A stretch of 64,000 bases of DNA from Candidatus Poseidoniaceae archaeon (GTDB taxonomy: Archaea > Thermoplasmatota > Poseidoniia > Poseidoniales > Poseidoniaceae), in NCBI GenBank assembly GCA_938075675.1, contig CALJHE010000002.1, forward strand, positions 1 to 64,000, written 5' to 3'. The position numbers and the translations under genes are program-made. The notes under the pieces were generated by a model. That model had not been told where the DNA came from. It searched no databases and saw only the letters and a list, made by a program, of their open reading frames with translations. This document shows, piece by piece, positions 33,740-42,484 of this stretch; within the stretch, counting starts at the first letter, position 1, and each line of letters starts with the position of its first letter.

Positions 33740-33798
33740 CTGGAGCCCGCGATACTACCAAGCTATACTATACTCCCTAAGTGTAGAAACACCATAAA

Positions 33799-33906
33799 TC
33801 AAGACTTGGCTTGTCTACGAGCACGCTTTCGACGGCGCAACTTCTTCTTACGCCACTTCCACCGTTGGTTACCGGTTTTTTTCCAAGCACGTGAGCCTCG
33901 CTTCAT
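33799..33906 (-). CDS. rpl41e: large-subunit ribosomal protein eL41
   Basis: A 35-residue very basic peptide, MKRGSRAWKKTGNQ followed by RWKWRKKKLRRRKRARRQAKS. The core W-(K)-W-R-K-K-K-L-R-R-R-K-R-x-R-R matches eL41, the smallest ribosomal protein, known from eukaryotes and some archaea, which forms a single helix at the subunit interface. The ATG lies about 30 nt after a TATA box, so the leader is only a few bases. It sits between tRNA-Trp (21 bases away) and a divergent gene. Confidence 0.85.
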   Translation of the reverse strand: MKRGSRAWKKTGNQRWKWRKKKLRRRKRARRQAKS

Positions 33907-33932
33907 GGTGAACGAGCCTCCGACCAACCATC

Positions 33933-33940
33933 CATATATG
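33933..33940 (-). promoter_or_regulatory. TATA box for eL41 (and possibly tRNA-Trp)
   Basis: Minus-strand CATATATG is centred about 30 nt before the eL41 ATG. No closer clear TATA box precedes tRNA-Trp, so the tRNA may be read from this promoter as well. Confidence 0.5.
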
Positions 33941-34168
33941 AGAGCATCGGGTTAATCCACTGAATCTCAATTGCAATAATTGAAACAATTTGCACCTCGA
34001 AAGACACCATTGCGTCGTAGAAATGGGCATTTTGGTTCAAAGAAGCAAACTCTTCGCAAACATTCGAGGCATCTACAGAATGTCCACCATAATCTACATG
34101 CCAGTGTATTAATGAAACCAGATTGCTCTTTTGCAAACATAATAAATCAGATTTGTGAGGAGCGTTCA

Positions 34169-35611
34169 ATGGAGCAGGTGAAAAGCAGCAAGAGCAAATC
34201 ACCTATACTTCGCAGGTTCGGCTTGACCCTTTTTCTTGCGAGTTTCATGTTGTGGCTTTACCGGCATGATTTGAACCCTGTCAACTACATCATCATGGTT
34301 TTGCTCATTTTTAGGGCATCAGAATATGCTGTTTCCAAAACCTCGCTCTTTGCAAAGAAAGAGATGGATATTGAGTCACCAAGTATTGCCCGACGAGCAA
34401 AAATCTATTCGACACTGGTTGCTATATTGCTCACCTTCATCGTAATTTCAGCAACTGTATTTCTCCAATTTTCCCAGCAAGTTGGTGGAGATCCTGGCCC
34501 ATATGACTCAGTGAATTACCGTGATGGAGCATTTCACAACCTTGAAGATTCAAACACTGGGACGGGCTCGTTTCTCGGTACAGCCCTCGAATACCTAATC
34601 GATGATGGGAGTCGGTATCCAAGTTCAGTCCTACCATCAATCGAATTTGCTCCTATGAACCTTACAGGAGATGAATTGGGCATCACTTGGTTCGGACATT
34701 CTTCCATTCTCGTTCAGACAGTGAACTTCACCCTCGTGTTCGATCCTGTGTTTGGTGACGACAACACTGATCCTCTGTTCTTTGGACCTTCACCCTTTGA
34801 ATACGAGCATACTTACGAACTCGAAGACTTGCCACCTATCGACTACGTGTTCATCTCACACGACCACTACGACCATCTCGATATGGATGCTGTCAAATTC
34901 CTTAGCTCTTCTCAATATATTGTCCCGTTAGGCGTAGGCGCTCACCTTTCTGAGTGGGGAATCCCGAGTTCGAGCATTCTCGAATTTGATTGGTATGAAG
35001 AGGCAAACGTGTCTGAAGAGATGAGTATTGTTTTCACCCCGTCTCAACACTTCAGCGGCAGAAGCATTTCAAGCGACAACACACTGTGGGGTTCTTGGGC
35101 CGTTTACATCAACGACCATGCGCTGTATTTCAGCGGCGATGGCGGGTATTCCAGTGAATTCTCTGAGATAGGAGACAAATACGGGCCTTTCGACATCGCA
35201 TTCATCGAGGCGGGGCAATACGATGAAGCGTGGTCTGACGTTCACATGTTCCCAAACCAAACCGTTCAGGCTGCATTTGACCTCAACGCTGAAACCCTCT
35301 TGCCGATTCACAACACAAAATTCGTTCTTGCTCTGCATGGATGGGACGAACCACTCGAAGAAGTCTCGACTGAGGGCCAACGAAGAAACCTAACAGTTAC
35401 CACCCCGATGCTTGGAGAAAGCTTTCTTCTAAGCGAGAACATGCCAAGTGATGCTTGGTGGAGAAATGTATCGGTATACGAACCTCCGATGCTGAAACAA
35501 AGTTCTCTCGTTGGGGCTTTGATGTACTCCTCAATGCTACTGGCAGCAGCCATGGTACAACTCGGCTCAAAGAAGCCAAGTGTTCATCTCAAGACAACAT
35601 ACGAGGATTGA
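34169..35611 (+). CDS. membrane-anchored metallo-beta-lactamase-fold hydrolase (UlaG/NAPE-PLD-like)
   Basis: 480 residues from ATG 34169 (MEQVKSSKSKSPI), with GAGGAG before it; an upstream in-frame stretch to 33980 overlaps the divergent promoter and is unlikely. Three hydrophobic segments are in the first 110 residues, followed by an MBL domain with WFGHSSILVQT, DPVFG, the metal site SHDHYDHLD, FSGDGGY and a late IHNTKFVLALHGW. This matches the UlaG/NAPE-phospholipase D branch. A final hydrophobic helix (VGALMYSSMLLAAAMVQL) would place the domain between two anchors. Substrate unknown; a phosphodiester or lactone of a lipid or sugar is plausible. Confidence 0.8.
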   Translation: MEQVKSSKSKSPILRRFGLTLFLASFMLWLYRHDLNPVNYIIMVLLIFRASEYAVSKTSLFAKKEMDIESPSIARRAKIYSTLVAILLTFIVISATVFLQFSQQVGGDPGPYDSVNYRDGAFHNLEDSNTGTGSFLGTALEYLIDDGSRYPSSVLPSIEFAPMNLTGDELGITWFGHSSILVQTVNFTLVFDPVFGDDNTDPLFFGPSPFEYEHTYELEDLPPIDYVFISHDHYDHLDMDAVKFLSSSQYIVPLGVGAHLSEWGIPSSSILEFDWYEEANVSEEMSIVFTPSQHFSGRSISSDNTLWGSWAVYINDHALYFSGDGGYSSEFSEIGDKYGPFDIAFIEAGQYDEAWSDVHMFPNQTVQAAFDLNAETLLPIHNTKFVLALHGWDEPLEEVSTEGQRRNLTVTTPMLGESFLLSENMPSDAWWRNVSVYEPPMLKQSSLVGALMYSSMLLAAAMVQLGSKKPSVHLKTTYED

Positions 35612-35636
35612 AAACCTCGTGCTCATGCTTCTTAAC

Positions 35637-36161
35637 ATGGAGAGAGCGTTGTTAGGCGGGGGATGTTTTTGGTGCACGGAGGGTGCGTTCAAAGGATTGT
35701 ATGGCGTTGAATCTGCTCTTCCTGCCTATGCTGGAGGCCATGATCCAAATCCAAGATACGAGCCAGTGTGCTCTGGAACTACAGGTCATGCTGAAATCGT
35801 TGAAGTCGTGTTCGATCCTAACTTGATTCCATTCGAGACCGTACTTGAGATATTCTTCACAGTGCACGACCCTACCCAACTCAACCGCCAAGGCAACGAT
35901 GTAGGCACACAATATCGAAGTTGCATCATGCCAACGACCGAGCAGCAAACGCTGACTTCCCAGATTGTGATTGAACGAATGCAGGCACACTACGACCGTC
36001 CAATCGTTACGACGATCGAAGAAGCAAAACATTTCACGCTTGCCGAAGAATACCATCATGACTACTACGCAAGAAACCCCGGGCAAGGGTATTGCATGGC
36101 GGTTGTCGGCCCTAAACTTAGGAAAGTCCGAGCCAAACACGCTCATCTTTACATTGCGTGA
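35637..36161 (+). CDS. msrA: peptide methionine-(S)-S-oxide reductase MsrA
   Basis: 174 residues from ATG 35637. GGGCFWCTEG holds the catalytic Cys10; YAGGHDPNPRYEPVCSGTTGHAE and FFTVHDPTQLNRQGNDVGTQYRS are classic MsrA motifs. It repairs oxidised methionine using thioredoxin. A more upstream ATG at 35625 is possible. It follows the MBL-fold gene on the same strand by 25 bases. Confidence 0.95.
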   Translation: MERALLGGGCFWCTEGAFKGLYGVESALPAYAGGHDPNPRYEPVCSGTTGHAEIVEVVFDPNLIPFETVLEIFFTVHDPTQLNRQGNDVGTQYRSCIMPTTEQQTLTSQIVIERMQAHYDRPIVTTIEEAKHFTLAEEYHHDYYARNPGQGYCMAVVGPKLRKVRAKHAHLYIA

Positions 36162-36193
36162 TATTGAAGTGGCGTCTGTGACAGCGTCGTTGC

Positions 36194-37831
36194 ATGGTGA
36201 ACAATGTTCCTCGCCCACCGACCCCTGTTAACGAACCTGTGCTCGGCTACCTTCCAGGCAGCCCTGAGCGAGCAGCACTCAAGGCTGAAATCGCTCGTCA
36301 AGAAAGCGAAATCCTCGATATACCATGCATCATCAACGGCAAGGAAGTCTTCACTGGTGACATCGTTGAGCAAGTCATGCCGCACGACCACAGCCACGTT
36401 ATCGCCCGAGTTCACATGGCCACACAAGCCAACGTCGATGAAGCAATTCAGGCATCACTTGACGCTCACGAGATGTGGTCTACCATGCCTTGGGAAGCAC
36501 GTGCTGCAATCTTCTTGAAAGCAAGCGAACTCTTGGCTGGTAAATACCGTGCACAGATTAACGCCAGCACTATGCTCAATCAATCCAAAACGTGCCATCA
36601 AGCCGAGATTGATTCGGCATGTGAACTCATTGACTTCTGGCGATTTAACACGGTCTATGCTCGTGAGATCTACGAAGACATGCAACCGCCTGTTTCACCT
36701 TCAAGCATGTGGAACTCCAGCGAAGTTCGTCCGTTGGAAGGTTTTGTATTTTCTGTAACGCCGTTTAACTTCTCGAGCATCGCCGCAAATTTGCCATCAA
36801 GCATGGCCATAATGGGTAACACTGGCGTATGGAAACCAAGCCGTAACTCGTATGTATCCAACTACTTACTTATGCGACTGATGATGGATGCTGGGCTTCC
36901 AGCGGGCGTCATCAACTTCATCCCAGGTAAGGCAAGCATGGTTGGCGATACCGTACTCGCCCACCCAATGCTGGCTGGAATCCATTTCACTGGCTCAACC
37001 TCGGTCTTCCGCAAGATGTGGAGAGATGTTGCCAACAATTTAGAGAACTATCGATCCTACCCTCGTGTGGTTGGAGAAACCGGTGGAAAAGACTTCATTG
37101 TTGCACATCCTGATTGCGATGAGGCTGCATTAATTGTCGCTCTTCTGCGTGGCTCCTTTGAGTTCCAAGGACAGAAGTGCAGTGCTGCAAGTCGCGCTTA
37201 CATCCCACAAACCGTATGGAACAACATCAAGGATGAGTACATAGCAGAAGTAGGCAAAATAACTCTCGGCGACCCTCGTAACTTCTCCAATTTCATGTCT
37301 GCCGTCATCGACAAAAAATCGTTTGACAATATTGCTGGATACATCGACCGAGCAAAGGCCGATGCAGGGTGTGAAATCGTAACCGGCGGCGGATATGATG
37401 GTTCAACGGGGTATTTTGTAGAACCAACGACAATTGTTTGTTCTGACCCTCACTATGAGTCGATGGGAGAAGAAATATTTGGACCGGTATTGTCCATACA
37501 TGTCTATGACGATGATGGTTTTGAAAACATCCTCAAAACATGCGATGAGACCTCCGAATATGCACTTACTGGCTCGATTTTCGCAACCAAGAGAGAGGAT
37601 ATCCTCACTGCAATGAGAGCACTCCGGTACTCGGCAGGAAACTTCTACATCAACGACAAACCAACAGGTGCTGTCGTTGGGCAACAGCCGTTCGGTGGAG
37701 CACGTGGTAGCGGAACGAACGATAAAGCGGGTTCACCACTGAATCTGTTGCGATGGGTATCTCCTCGTTCGATAAAGGAAACTTTTGCACCCCCGCACTC
37801 TTGGGGTTACGGTTTCCTTGAAGAAAAGTAG
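36194..37831 (+). CDS. 1-pyrroline-5-carboxylate dehydrogenase
   Basis: 545 residues, aldehyde dehydrogenase superfamily. Catalytic Cys329 is in FQGQKCSAASRAY and Glu295 in VVGETGGKDF; NAD-binding GSTSVFRKMW precedes them. The N-terminal arm (MVNNVPRPPTPVNEPVLGYL) and VSPSSMWNSSEVRPLEGFVF are specific to the mitochondrial-type P5C dehydrogenase (ALDH4A1), which oxidises glutamate semialdehyde to glutamate in proline breakdown. No proline dehydrogenase lies nearby. It starts 33 bases after msrA. Confidence 0.93.
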   Translation: MVNNVPRPPTPVNEPVLGYLPGSPERAALKAEIARQESEILDIPCIINGKEVFTGDIVEQVMPHDHSHVIARVHMATQANVDEAIQASLDAHEMWSTMPWEARAAIFLKASELLAGKYRAQINASTMLNQSKTCHQAEIDSACELIDFWRFNTVYAREIYEDMQPPVSPSSMWNSSEVRPLEGFVFSVTPFNFSSIAANLPSSMAIMGNTGVWKPSRNSYVSNYLLMRLMMDAGLPAGVINFIPGKASMVGDTVLAHPMLAGIHFTGSTSVFRKMWRDVANNLENYRSYPRVVGETGGKDFIVAHPDCDEAALIVALLRGSFEFQGQKCSAASRAYIPQTVWNNIKDEYIAEVGKITLGDPRNFSNFMSAVIDKKSFDNIAGYIDRAKADAGCEIVTGGGYDGSTGYFVEPTTIVCSDPHYESMGEEIFGPVLSIHVYDDDGFENILKTCDETSEYALTGSIFATKREDILTAMRALRYSAGNFYINDKPTGAVVGQQPFGGARGSGTNDKAGSPLNLLRWVSPRSIKETFAPPHSWGYGFLEEK

Positions 37832-39622
37832 GTGGGCGATTCATTGCCGACTTACCTCATAGCAATTGGCAAAAAATCTACTATTACGGCTTTAGAAAAC
37901 GAGATCTCAAAACGAGAAGGTTTTGATTCAAGCGAACTTGTAACAAAAGAACTCTCCTCCGAGAGTCTAGTTTTGTATATGGGCAAGAATGTCAGTGAGA
38001 ATGTAAAAAATTCCGAGGGGACTGAGTTTTTTTCAGGTTGGATGAACGATCACCATAATTGCTCAATATATCTGGGACAAAAAGGCTTTGAGAAGGCAGA
38101 AAAACAGCACGAAAGAAAGAATTTAAACCAGAAAGAAGGGGCATTTATTCATTCATACTGGGATGGCAAAACCTTCCGATTACAGCACGATTGCTTCGGG
38201 CTGTATCCGATTCTTTCTTTCCATGAGCGGGATGTTTTTGTTGCAAGTGATTCGCTGCTCTGTTTGACGAAAATCAGGACTGTTCTCGAACTGGAGAATG
38301 TTGTTGAAGAAAAGGCACATACGAGCAGGTTTTGGAAACATGGCCTAGCCAAATCGATAATGAGTACTTCTACTATCGTCAAAGGTATTGAGTACTTACC
38401 ACCTGCAAGTACGATTACTGTCGAGCAGGTACACAAAGCAGGTCGCCAGTTCCGACTCAATGTCAAGAAAAACATACCACAAATGCCGAAGGTTTTTGAG
38501 TTAGAAACTGCTTCATACAACGAGATTTTGCTGCAATCGTTTCGACAGATTGTCGGTACAATACTCGCCATTCAATCAATAGATGGCCTCAAAATCGAAC
38601 TCGGATTATCTGGAGGACTGGATTCAAGAGTTTTACTAGCAGTATTGCGAGGTAAGTCTCAACTCGCAGACAATATTTCCATTCGTTCCAACACACACCC
38701 GAGTCGCTCGAAGGACTTTGAAATCGTCAAGCAGATGTCTGAAACATTGAATTTCAAATTCAACGAAACAATCGATCCCGACAGTTCGACTTTGCCTAAG
38801 CCTAAACGAATCAAAGTGTCCAACAGGTTTGGCAATTGGGCCTTGACAAATCTGGGGATTTTTGACATGATGTACATGTATGACGATTATTGGGAACATC
38901 CTTACAAAATTCAGCTTGGCGGACATGGTGCTGAAATTGTCAAAGGCACTTTCGCAAAGTTGAGTTTCTTCAAAATCGCATTCAGATACAGAACACCAAT
39001 GCGTTACCTCCGCCTTCGTAAAGAGCTGAAGACTGCATTACGTTCAGTTGGAGTTCCTTTTCGATCCAAAAATAAATTGCAATGGCACCATTTGTGCTAC
39101 AAATCAGCAATTCAAAATGGCAGAAGCCTAAGCCAGTCTTTACTCGCATTACGTCCTTTCATGAACAGGACTATGTGTTCGTATAGCCTAAAAAATCCAG
39201 AAAATAATATCATGCAAGATTTGTTAATCCTTTTGGACACGGAACTTGCCATGTTCCCGTTTGATGATAAAAAAAAGAACATGTCTTCCGCCTACGTTGA
39301 ATATCGCAAGAAGGAACTGTCATCCATAAGTATTCCAGCGGTTGCAACTCCATATCGAGTGTATGGATGCGTACACGATATTCAAAACGGACTGCTTGGA
39401 AGCCTACTCGAATACGGTAACGAGTTTCAAATCGATTCTCATTCCACTCGGGTAAGCCTACTCGGGAAATTGGAAAGCATTTGGGAAAGTATTGAAAACC
39501 CCGACACGCACTACAAAGAAGTGTTCAACATCGCACGACAAGAACTGTCAAAAGAGAACGCATACATACCAAATGCTGGCTCAAACGCATCAAAATTAAT
39601 GATGGTGGAATTGTTTGATTAA
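37832..39622 (+). CDS. asparagine-synthase-like ATP-dependent ligase without glutaminase cysteine
   Basis: 596 residues starting at GTG 37832, directly after the previous stop. The C-terminal synthetase half has the ATP-pyrophosphatase loop LGLSGGLDSRV (258-267) and a later GGHGAEIV. The N-terminal 200 residues look like a class II glutamine amidotransferase fold (DCFGLYPILSF, VASDSLLCL) but the first-residue Cys that starts such enzymes is absent. It is thus unlikely to use glutamine and may adenylate a carboxylate for another amine or peptide bond, as in beta-lactam synthetase or lasso cyclase relatives. The gene is AT-rich and lysine-rich compared with its neighbours (see findings). Substrate unknown. 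Confidence 0.75.
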   Translation: MGDSLPTYLIAIGKKSTITALENEISKREGFDSSELVTKELSSESLVLYMGKNVSENVKNSEGTEFFSGWMNDHHNCSIYLGQKGFEKAEKQHERKNLNQKEGAFIHSYWDGKTFRLQHDCFGLYPILSFHERDVFVASDSLLCLTKIRTVLELENVVEEKAHTSRFWKHGLAKSIMSTSTIVKGIEYLPPASTITVEQVHKAGRQFRLNVKKNIPQMPKVFELETASYNEILLQSFRQIVGTILAIQSIDGLKIELGLSGGLDSRVLLAVLRGKSQLADNISIRSNTHPSRSKDFEIVKQMSETLNFKFNETIDPDSSTLPKPKRIKVSNRFGNWALTNLGIFDMMYMYDDYWEHPYKIQLGGHGAEIVKGTFAKLSFFKIAFRYRTPMRYLRLRKELKTALRSVGVPFRSKNKLQWHHLCYKSAIQNGRSLSQSLLALRPFMNRTMCSYSLKNPENNIMQDLLILLDTELAMFPFDDKKKNMSSAYVEYRKKELSSISIPAVATPYRVYGCVHDIQNGLLGSLLEYGNEFQIDSHSTRVSLLGKLESIWESIENPDTHYKEVFNIARQELSKENAYIPNAGSNASKLMMVELFD

Positions 39623-39634
39623 TCCGTTCCTTTG

Positions 39635-39943
39635 TTACGGTTTCCTGAAAGAATGAATGGATTTTTTCTTGCTCCGGTCAATTCTGTTTAAAGAGTCCAC
39701 TAAAACTCTGGATTCAAACCGTTGGCTCACCATTGAAATAAGCCACCAACCGAGTGTCAAGAGGGGGGTGGCAACGAACGCAACCAGTCCCAGCCACAGC
39801 AGAAAATTGCCTTGCGTGAGTGGCCAAGCCCAAATTGCACTACCGGCAAGCACCAACAAAAAATACAACCTTGCAGCCTCGCTTGGAGTGGACCAACCCT
39901 TGTGGTCTTTCCTCGGGGCAAACAAGAATCCCATCAGGCCCAT
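39635..39943 (-). CDS. small hypothetical membrane protein
   Basis: About 102 residues from ATG 39943 (MGLMGFLFAPRKDHKGWSTP). Two clear hydrophobic helices (LYFLLVLAGSAIWAWPL; LLWLGLVAFVATPLLTLGWWL) and a basic C-terminus (DRSKKKSIHSFRKP). No family recognised. It is convergent with the asparagine-synthase-like gene (12-base gap). Coding is likely because the plus strand offers no better frame, but proof would need homologues. Confidence 0.5.
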   Translation of the reverse strand: MGLMGFLFAPRKDHKGWSTPSEAARLYFLLVLAGSAIWAWPLTQGNFLLWLGLVAFVATPLLTLGWWLISMVSQRFESRVLVDSLNRIDRSKKKSIHSFRKP

Positions 39944-40142
39944 GCACGTAAATGAAGAGAACGAGATTATCAAGGCGTGTTTAATTCAACAGACCCGGTG
40001 GTTTGATGTGTAAGAGTTGAGAGCGTCCATCCCGCAATGATGAGGGCTTGAGCCGACTGCTGTTTTTTCAGTGACGAGTGATGGGCGAACTGAGCGGGAC
40101 CTCTTCGTAAATGTGATAGGTGTCAGCCATGCTGTTCATTTC

Positions 40143-41639
40143 ATGCAGGGTCTGCCTATCACTCCGTTGAGTCCGCCTCCTGCAGGGCTGGTCTTAGCGT
40201 ATCCATCCTCGAAATGGAAGACGATTCGCTCGATGCTCGGCTTCGTCATATTGCTTTTCATAGTAGCCAATGTATCCACGTCACTGATTTTTGGGGGCTT
40301 ACTTGACAGTGATTTTGACGGAGACCTCGGCCCGTCAGAACCATGGTATACGCTGTTTGGCTCGTTATGCTTGATTCCATGCGTAGCTGGATTCGCCTTC
40401 TTCAGAAGACCCCGACTTACACACATCATTCGGACGCAAAATTCTGTTTTTGGTAACACATTCAACATGATTACTCCGCAGACTGCCGTTCAAACGTTTG
40501 AGAAAGTTACTGTGGAACACCATCTCGTCCGTGACACAACACCTTTGGAAATGCCGAGTGGTAAACAACTGTGGTGGTTGTTCTTTGGAGGTGTATTCTT
40601 TAGCAGTGTATGCATGTTACCGTTACTGATTATGGGACTCAACTTATTCACAGGGGTTCTTTTTGCTCTGATTGCCATCCCTGCCTTCATCATCGGTTTT
40701 TCGACTCCAGTCTTTGCTTGGTGGTCGACTTCAAACACCTACTTTGGCCTCCCAACCACACGGCGGCTCGCTGAGTGGATGTTAATTGCAGGGATGATCT
40801 CAACACTCCCTGCGATTGCGATAAACTCCTTTCTCTCACCGCTCATCCTCAACGGGGTAGGACTCGATACCTCTGAAGCTACGAGCCTTGGTTTCGGTTT
40901 GATTCTCATGCTTTCAGCACCAATTGGAGAAGAACTGTGCAAAGCGGCTGCAGTTCTGGCCTTGGCCCGATTCATCGACAGCCCTCGCCGGGGTTTTCAA
41001 ATCGGTTTCACCGTTGGACTCGGATTTGCTTTGCTTGAAAATTCAGTCTACATCTTGGGAGCATTCGCGTCTGGAGAGGAGGCTGCCATTACATTCGCCC
41101 TTACCAGTGTCTTACGCGCCATCAGTTCAATACCCGGACATGGAGTATGGACTGGAATATCTGGCTACGCGATTGGAACATACTTGAACAGCAGAAAACA
41201 GCCGTTGGTTTTTCCGGGATATCAACAAAGTCAATTCGAGACAACGCCTGCAAACGAGAACTGGGTTCTCGTCGATTCATCAGGACACATAATGAGGCAC
41301 TCAGTAACTGAGCACATGCAGCCGTCCATGCCACCAACTTGGTTGTCTGCATCTCCTGACAAAGCGATTCCACTTCCGGTTCAGCCTTTGAAAGCACTCG
41401 TATTTGCAATGTTATTGCACTCTTTTTGGAACGGTTCTATGTGGGGATTGTCTCTTGTTCTCACAGATACCCACATTTTAATCGACCTGTTGGTTTCGAT
41501 CGTCTGGCTGTCTGTACTCATCTTAGCACTCTGGCAATTCACGCGCCACATATTACCAACTGCTCTTGCATTGGAATCGGGTTTTACCGGACAACGAAAG
41601 GAAAGCACCTTTCAAGGAGAAGATTACCCGAGAGACTGA
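40143..41639 (+). CDS. PrsW-family intramembrane metalloprotease
   Basis: About 498 residues from ATG 40143 (MQGLPITPLSPPPAG); a GTG at 40071 is the alternative. Several transmembrane helices surround the PrsW motifs: PIGEELCKAAAV (EExxK-type glutamates), GFALLENSVYILGAF (EN..Y) and RAISSIPGHGVWTG with a conserved His; a further His is in LLHSFWNG. PrsW enzymes cut membrane-bound regulators in bacteria; the archaeal target is unknown. A non-membrane insert of about 90 residues (Q/P-rich) lies before the last helices. It ends nine bases before the DUF92 gene. Confidence 0.82.
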   Translation: MQGLPITPLSPPPAGLVLAYPSSKWKTIRSMLGFVILLFIVANVSTSLIFGGLLDSDFDGDLGPSEPWYTLFGSLCLIPCVAGFAFFRRPRLTHIIRTQNSVFGNTFNMITPQTAVQTFEKVTVEHHLVRDTTPLEMPSGKQLWWLFFGGVFFSSVCMLPLLIMGLNLFTGVLFALIAIPAFIIGFSTPVFAWWSTSNTYFGLPTTRRLAEWMLIAGMISTLPAIAINSFLSPLILNGVGLDTSEATSLGFGLILMLSAPIGEELCKAAAVLALARFIDSPRRGFQIGFTVGLGFALLENSVYILGAFASGEEAAITFALTSVLRAISSIPGHGVWTGISGYAIGTYLNSRKQPLVFPGYQQSQFETTPANENWVLVDSSGHIMRHSVTEHMQPSMPPTWLSASPDKAIPLPVQPLKALVFAMLLHSFWNGSMWGLSLVLTDTHILIDLLVSIVWLSVLILALWQFTRHILPTALALESGFTGQRKESTFQGEDYPRD

Positions 41640-41648
41640 GGGATATCC

Positions 41649-42422
41649 ATGGATGTGCTTACCGGAGGTCTCAATCAGGGCAATTTGCTCGTGACCTCCG
41701 CCCTCCTCATCGGCTTGGTTCTGGTATCAGGACGAGCGAAAATGCTCGATAAGCCAGGGATCATCGCAGCAGCAGCCCTTGGATTTGTGGTGGGAGGCAT
41801 GGGCCACTGGACTTGGTTGCTTATTCTACTCGGATTTCTGCTCGCATCCCACAAAGCCACGAAATGGCGGTTTGACGAAAAAATGCAACGGGGAATGTCT
41901 GAATCAGAAGATGGACACCGAAGTTATGGAAACGTCATTGCCAATGGTGGACTACCTGGCCTCGTTGCCATCTTCGCATTCATCACGGAAGACTGGTACA
42001 ATGGAATTTGGATGTTTAGCGCAGCCGTTGCCGTAGCAGCATCCGACACTTTTGCCAGCGAAATCGGTTGCCTCGATGATAACGTACGAATGATCACCAC
42101 CTTGAAACCGTGTGAAGCAGGACTTAACGGTGGTTTCTCTCCATCGGGACAGAAGGCAGCGTTTTTGGGTTCAAGCATGATTGCAGTCCTAGCCTTTGCC
42201 GCATGGATGGTAGCCAACAACGGTGACGACAGCATGCAAGTCGGTTTGATGAAAACTGCAATTGTGGGCATCATTGGATGGCTAGGTTGTCAAATGGACA
42301 GTTTGCTTGGCGCAGTCTTTGAGAACAGAGGCTACTTGACCAAAGGCGGAGTCAACGGGATTTCAATCACCTTTGGAATGCTTGTCATGTGGGCAATTCT
42401 CTCCTTAGAATTACTTCTTTGA
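41649..42422 (+). CDS. DUF92 family membrane protein (VTE6-like)
   Basis: 257 residues, mostly transmembrane. Conserved DUF92 features are GHRSYGNVIANGGLPGLVAI, AASDTFASEIG, GLNGGFSPSGQKAAFLGS and GWLGCQMDSLLGAVFENRGY. The plant/cyanobacterial member VTE6 phosphorylates phytyl phosphate; archaeal members may act on prenyl or dolichyl phosphates, which is inference. It lies between the PrsW-like gene and a large membrane protein on the same strand, with short gaps. Confidence 0.85.
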   Translation: MDVLTGGLNQGNLLVTSALLIGLVLVSGRAKMLDKPGIIAAAALGFVVGGMGHWTWLLILLGFLLASHKATKWRFDEKMQRGMSESEDGHRSYGNVIANGGLPGLVAIFAFITEDWYNGIWMFSAAVAVAASDTFASEIGCLDDNVRMITTLKPCEAGLNGGFSPSGQKAAFLGSSMIAVLAFAAWMVANNGDDSMQVGLMKTAIVGIIGWLGCQMDSLLGAVFENRGYLTKGGVNGISITFGMLVMWAILSLELLL

Positions 42423-42484
42423 GGTTGACTCATCTTTCTCATGGCGCCATTGCCTTCATGAACCAAAACCATGTGGTGATGTTA

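Larger units (their letters stand above)
33596..33777 (-). tRNA. tRNA-Trp (CCA) with a 109-nt intron at 37/38
   Basis: 5' exon 33777-33740: acceptor GGGAGTA, D-arm GTAT/GTAT with GG in the loop, anticodon stem GCGGG and loop CTCCAG with anticodon CCA. 3' exon 33630-33596: A38, TCCGC pairing the anticodon stem, a short variable loop, T-arm GGGGG-TTCAAAT-CCCTC, acceptor TGCTCCC and discriminator A. All seven acceptor pairs form, including one G-U. The terminal CCA is not fully encoded (CC then T). The intron follows position 37, the classic archaeal site. A relaxed bulge-helix-bulge is possible: CTCC (32-35) pairs with GAAG except for one C-A, with 3-nt bulges AG^T and AA^A. The mature tRNA has 73 nt before CCA addition. 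Confidence 0.93.

Noticed and set aside
34265-34285. T-arm-like GATTTGAACCC inside the MBL-fold gene
   Set aside because: It is coding sequence of a clear gene and no acceptor, D- or anticodon arm can be built around it.
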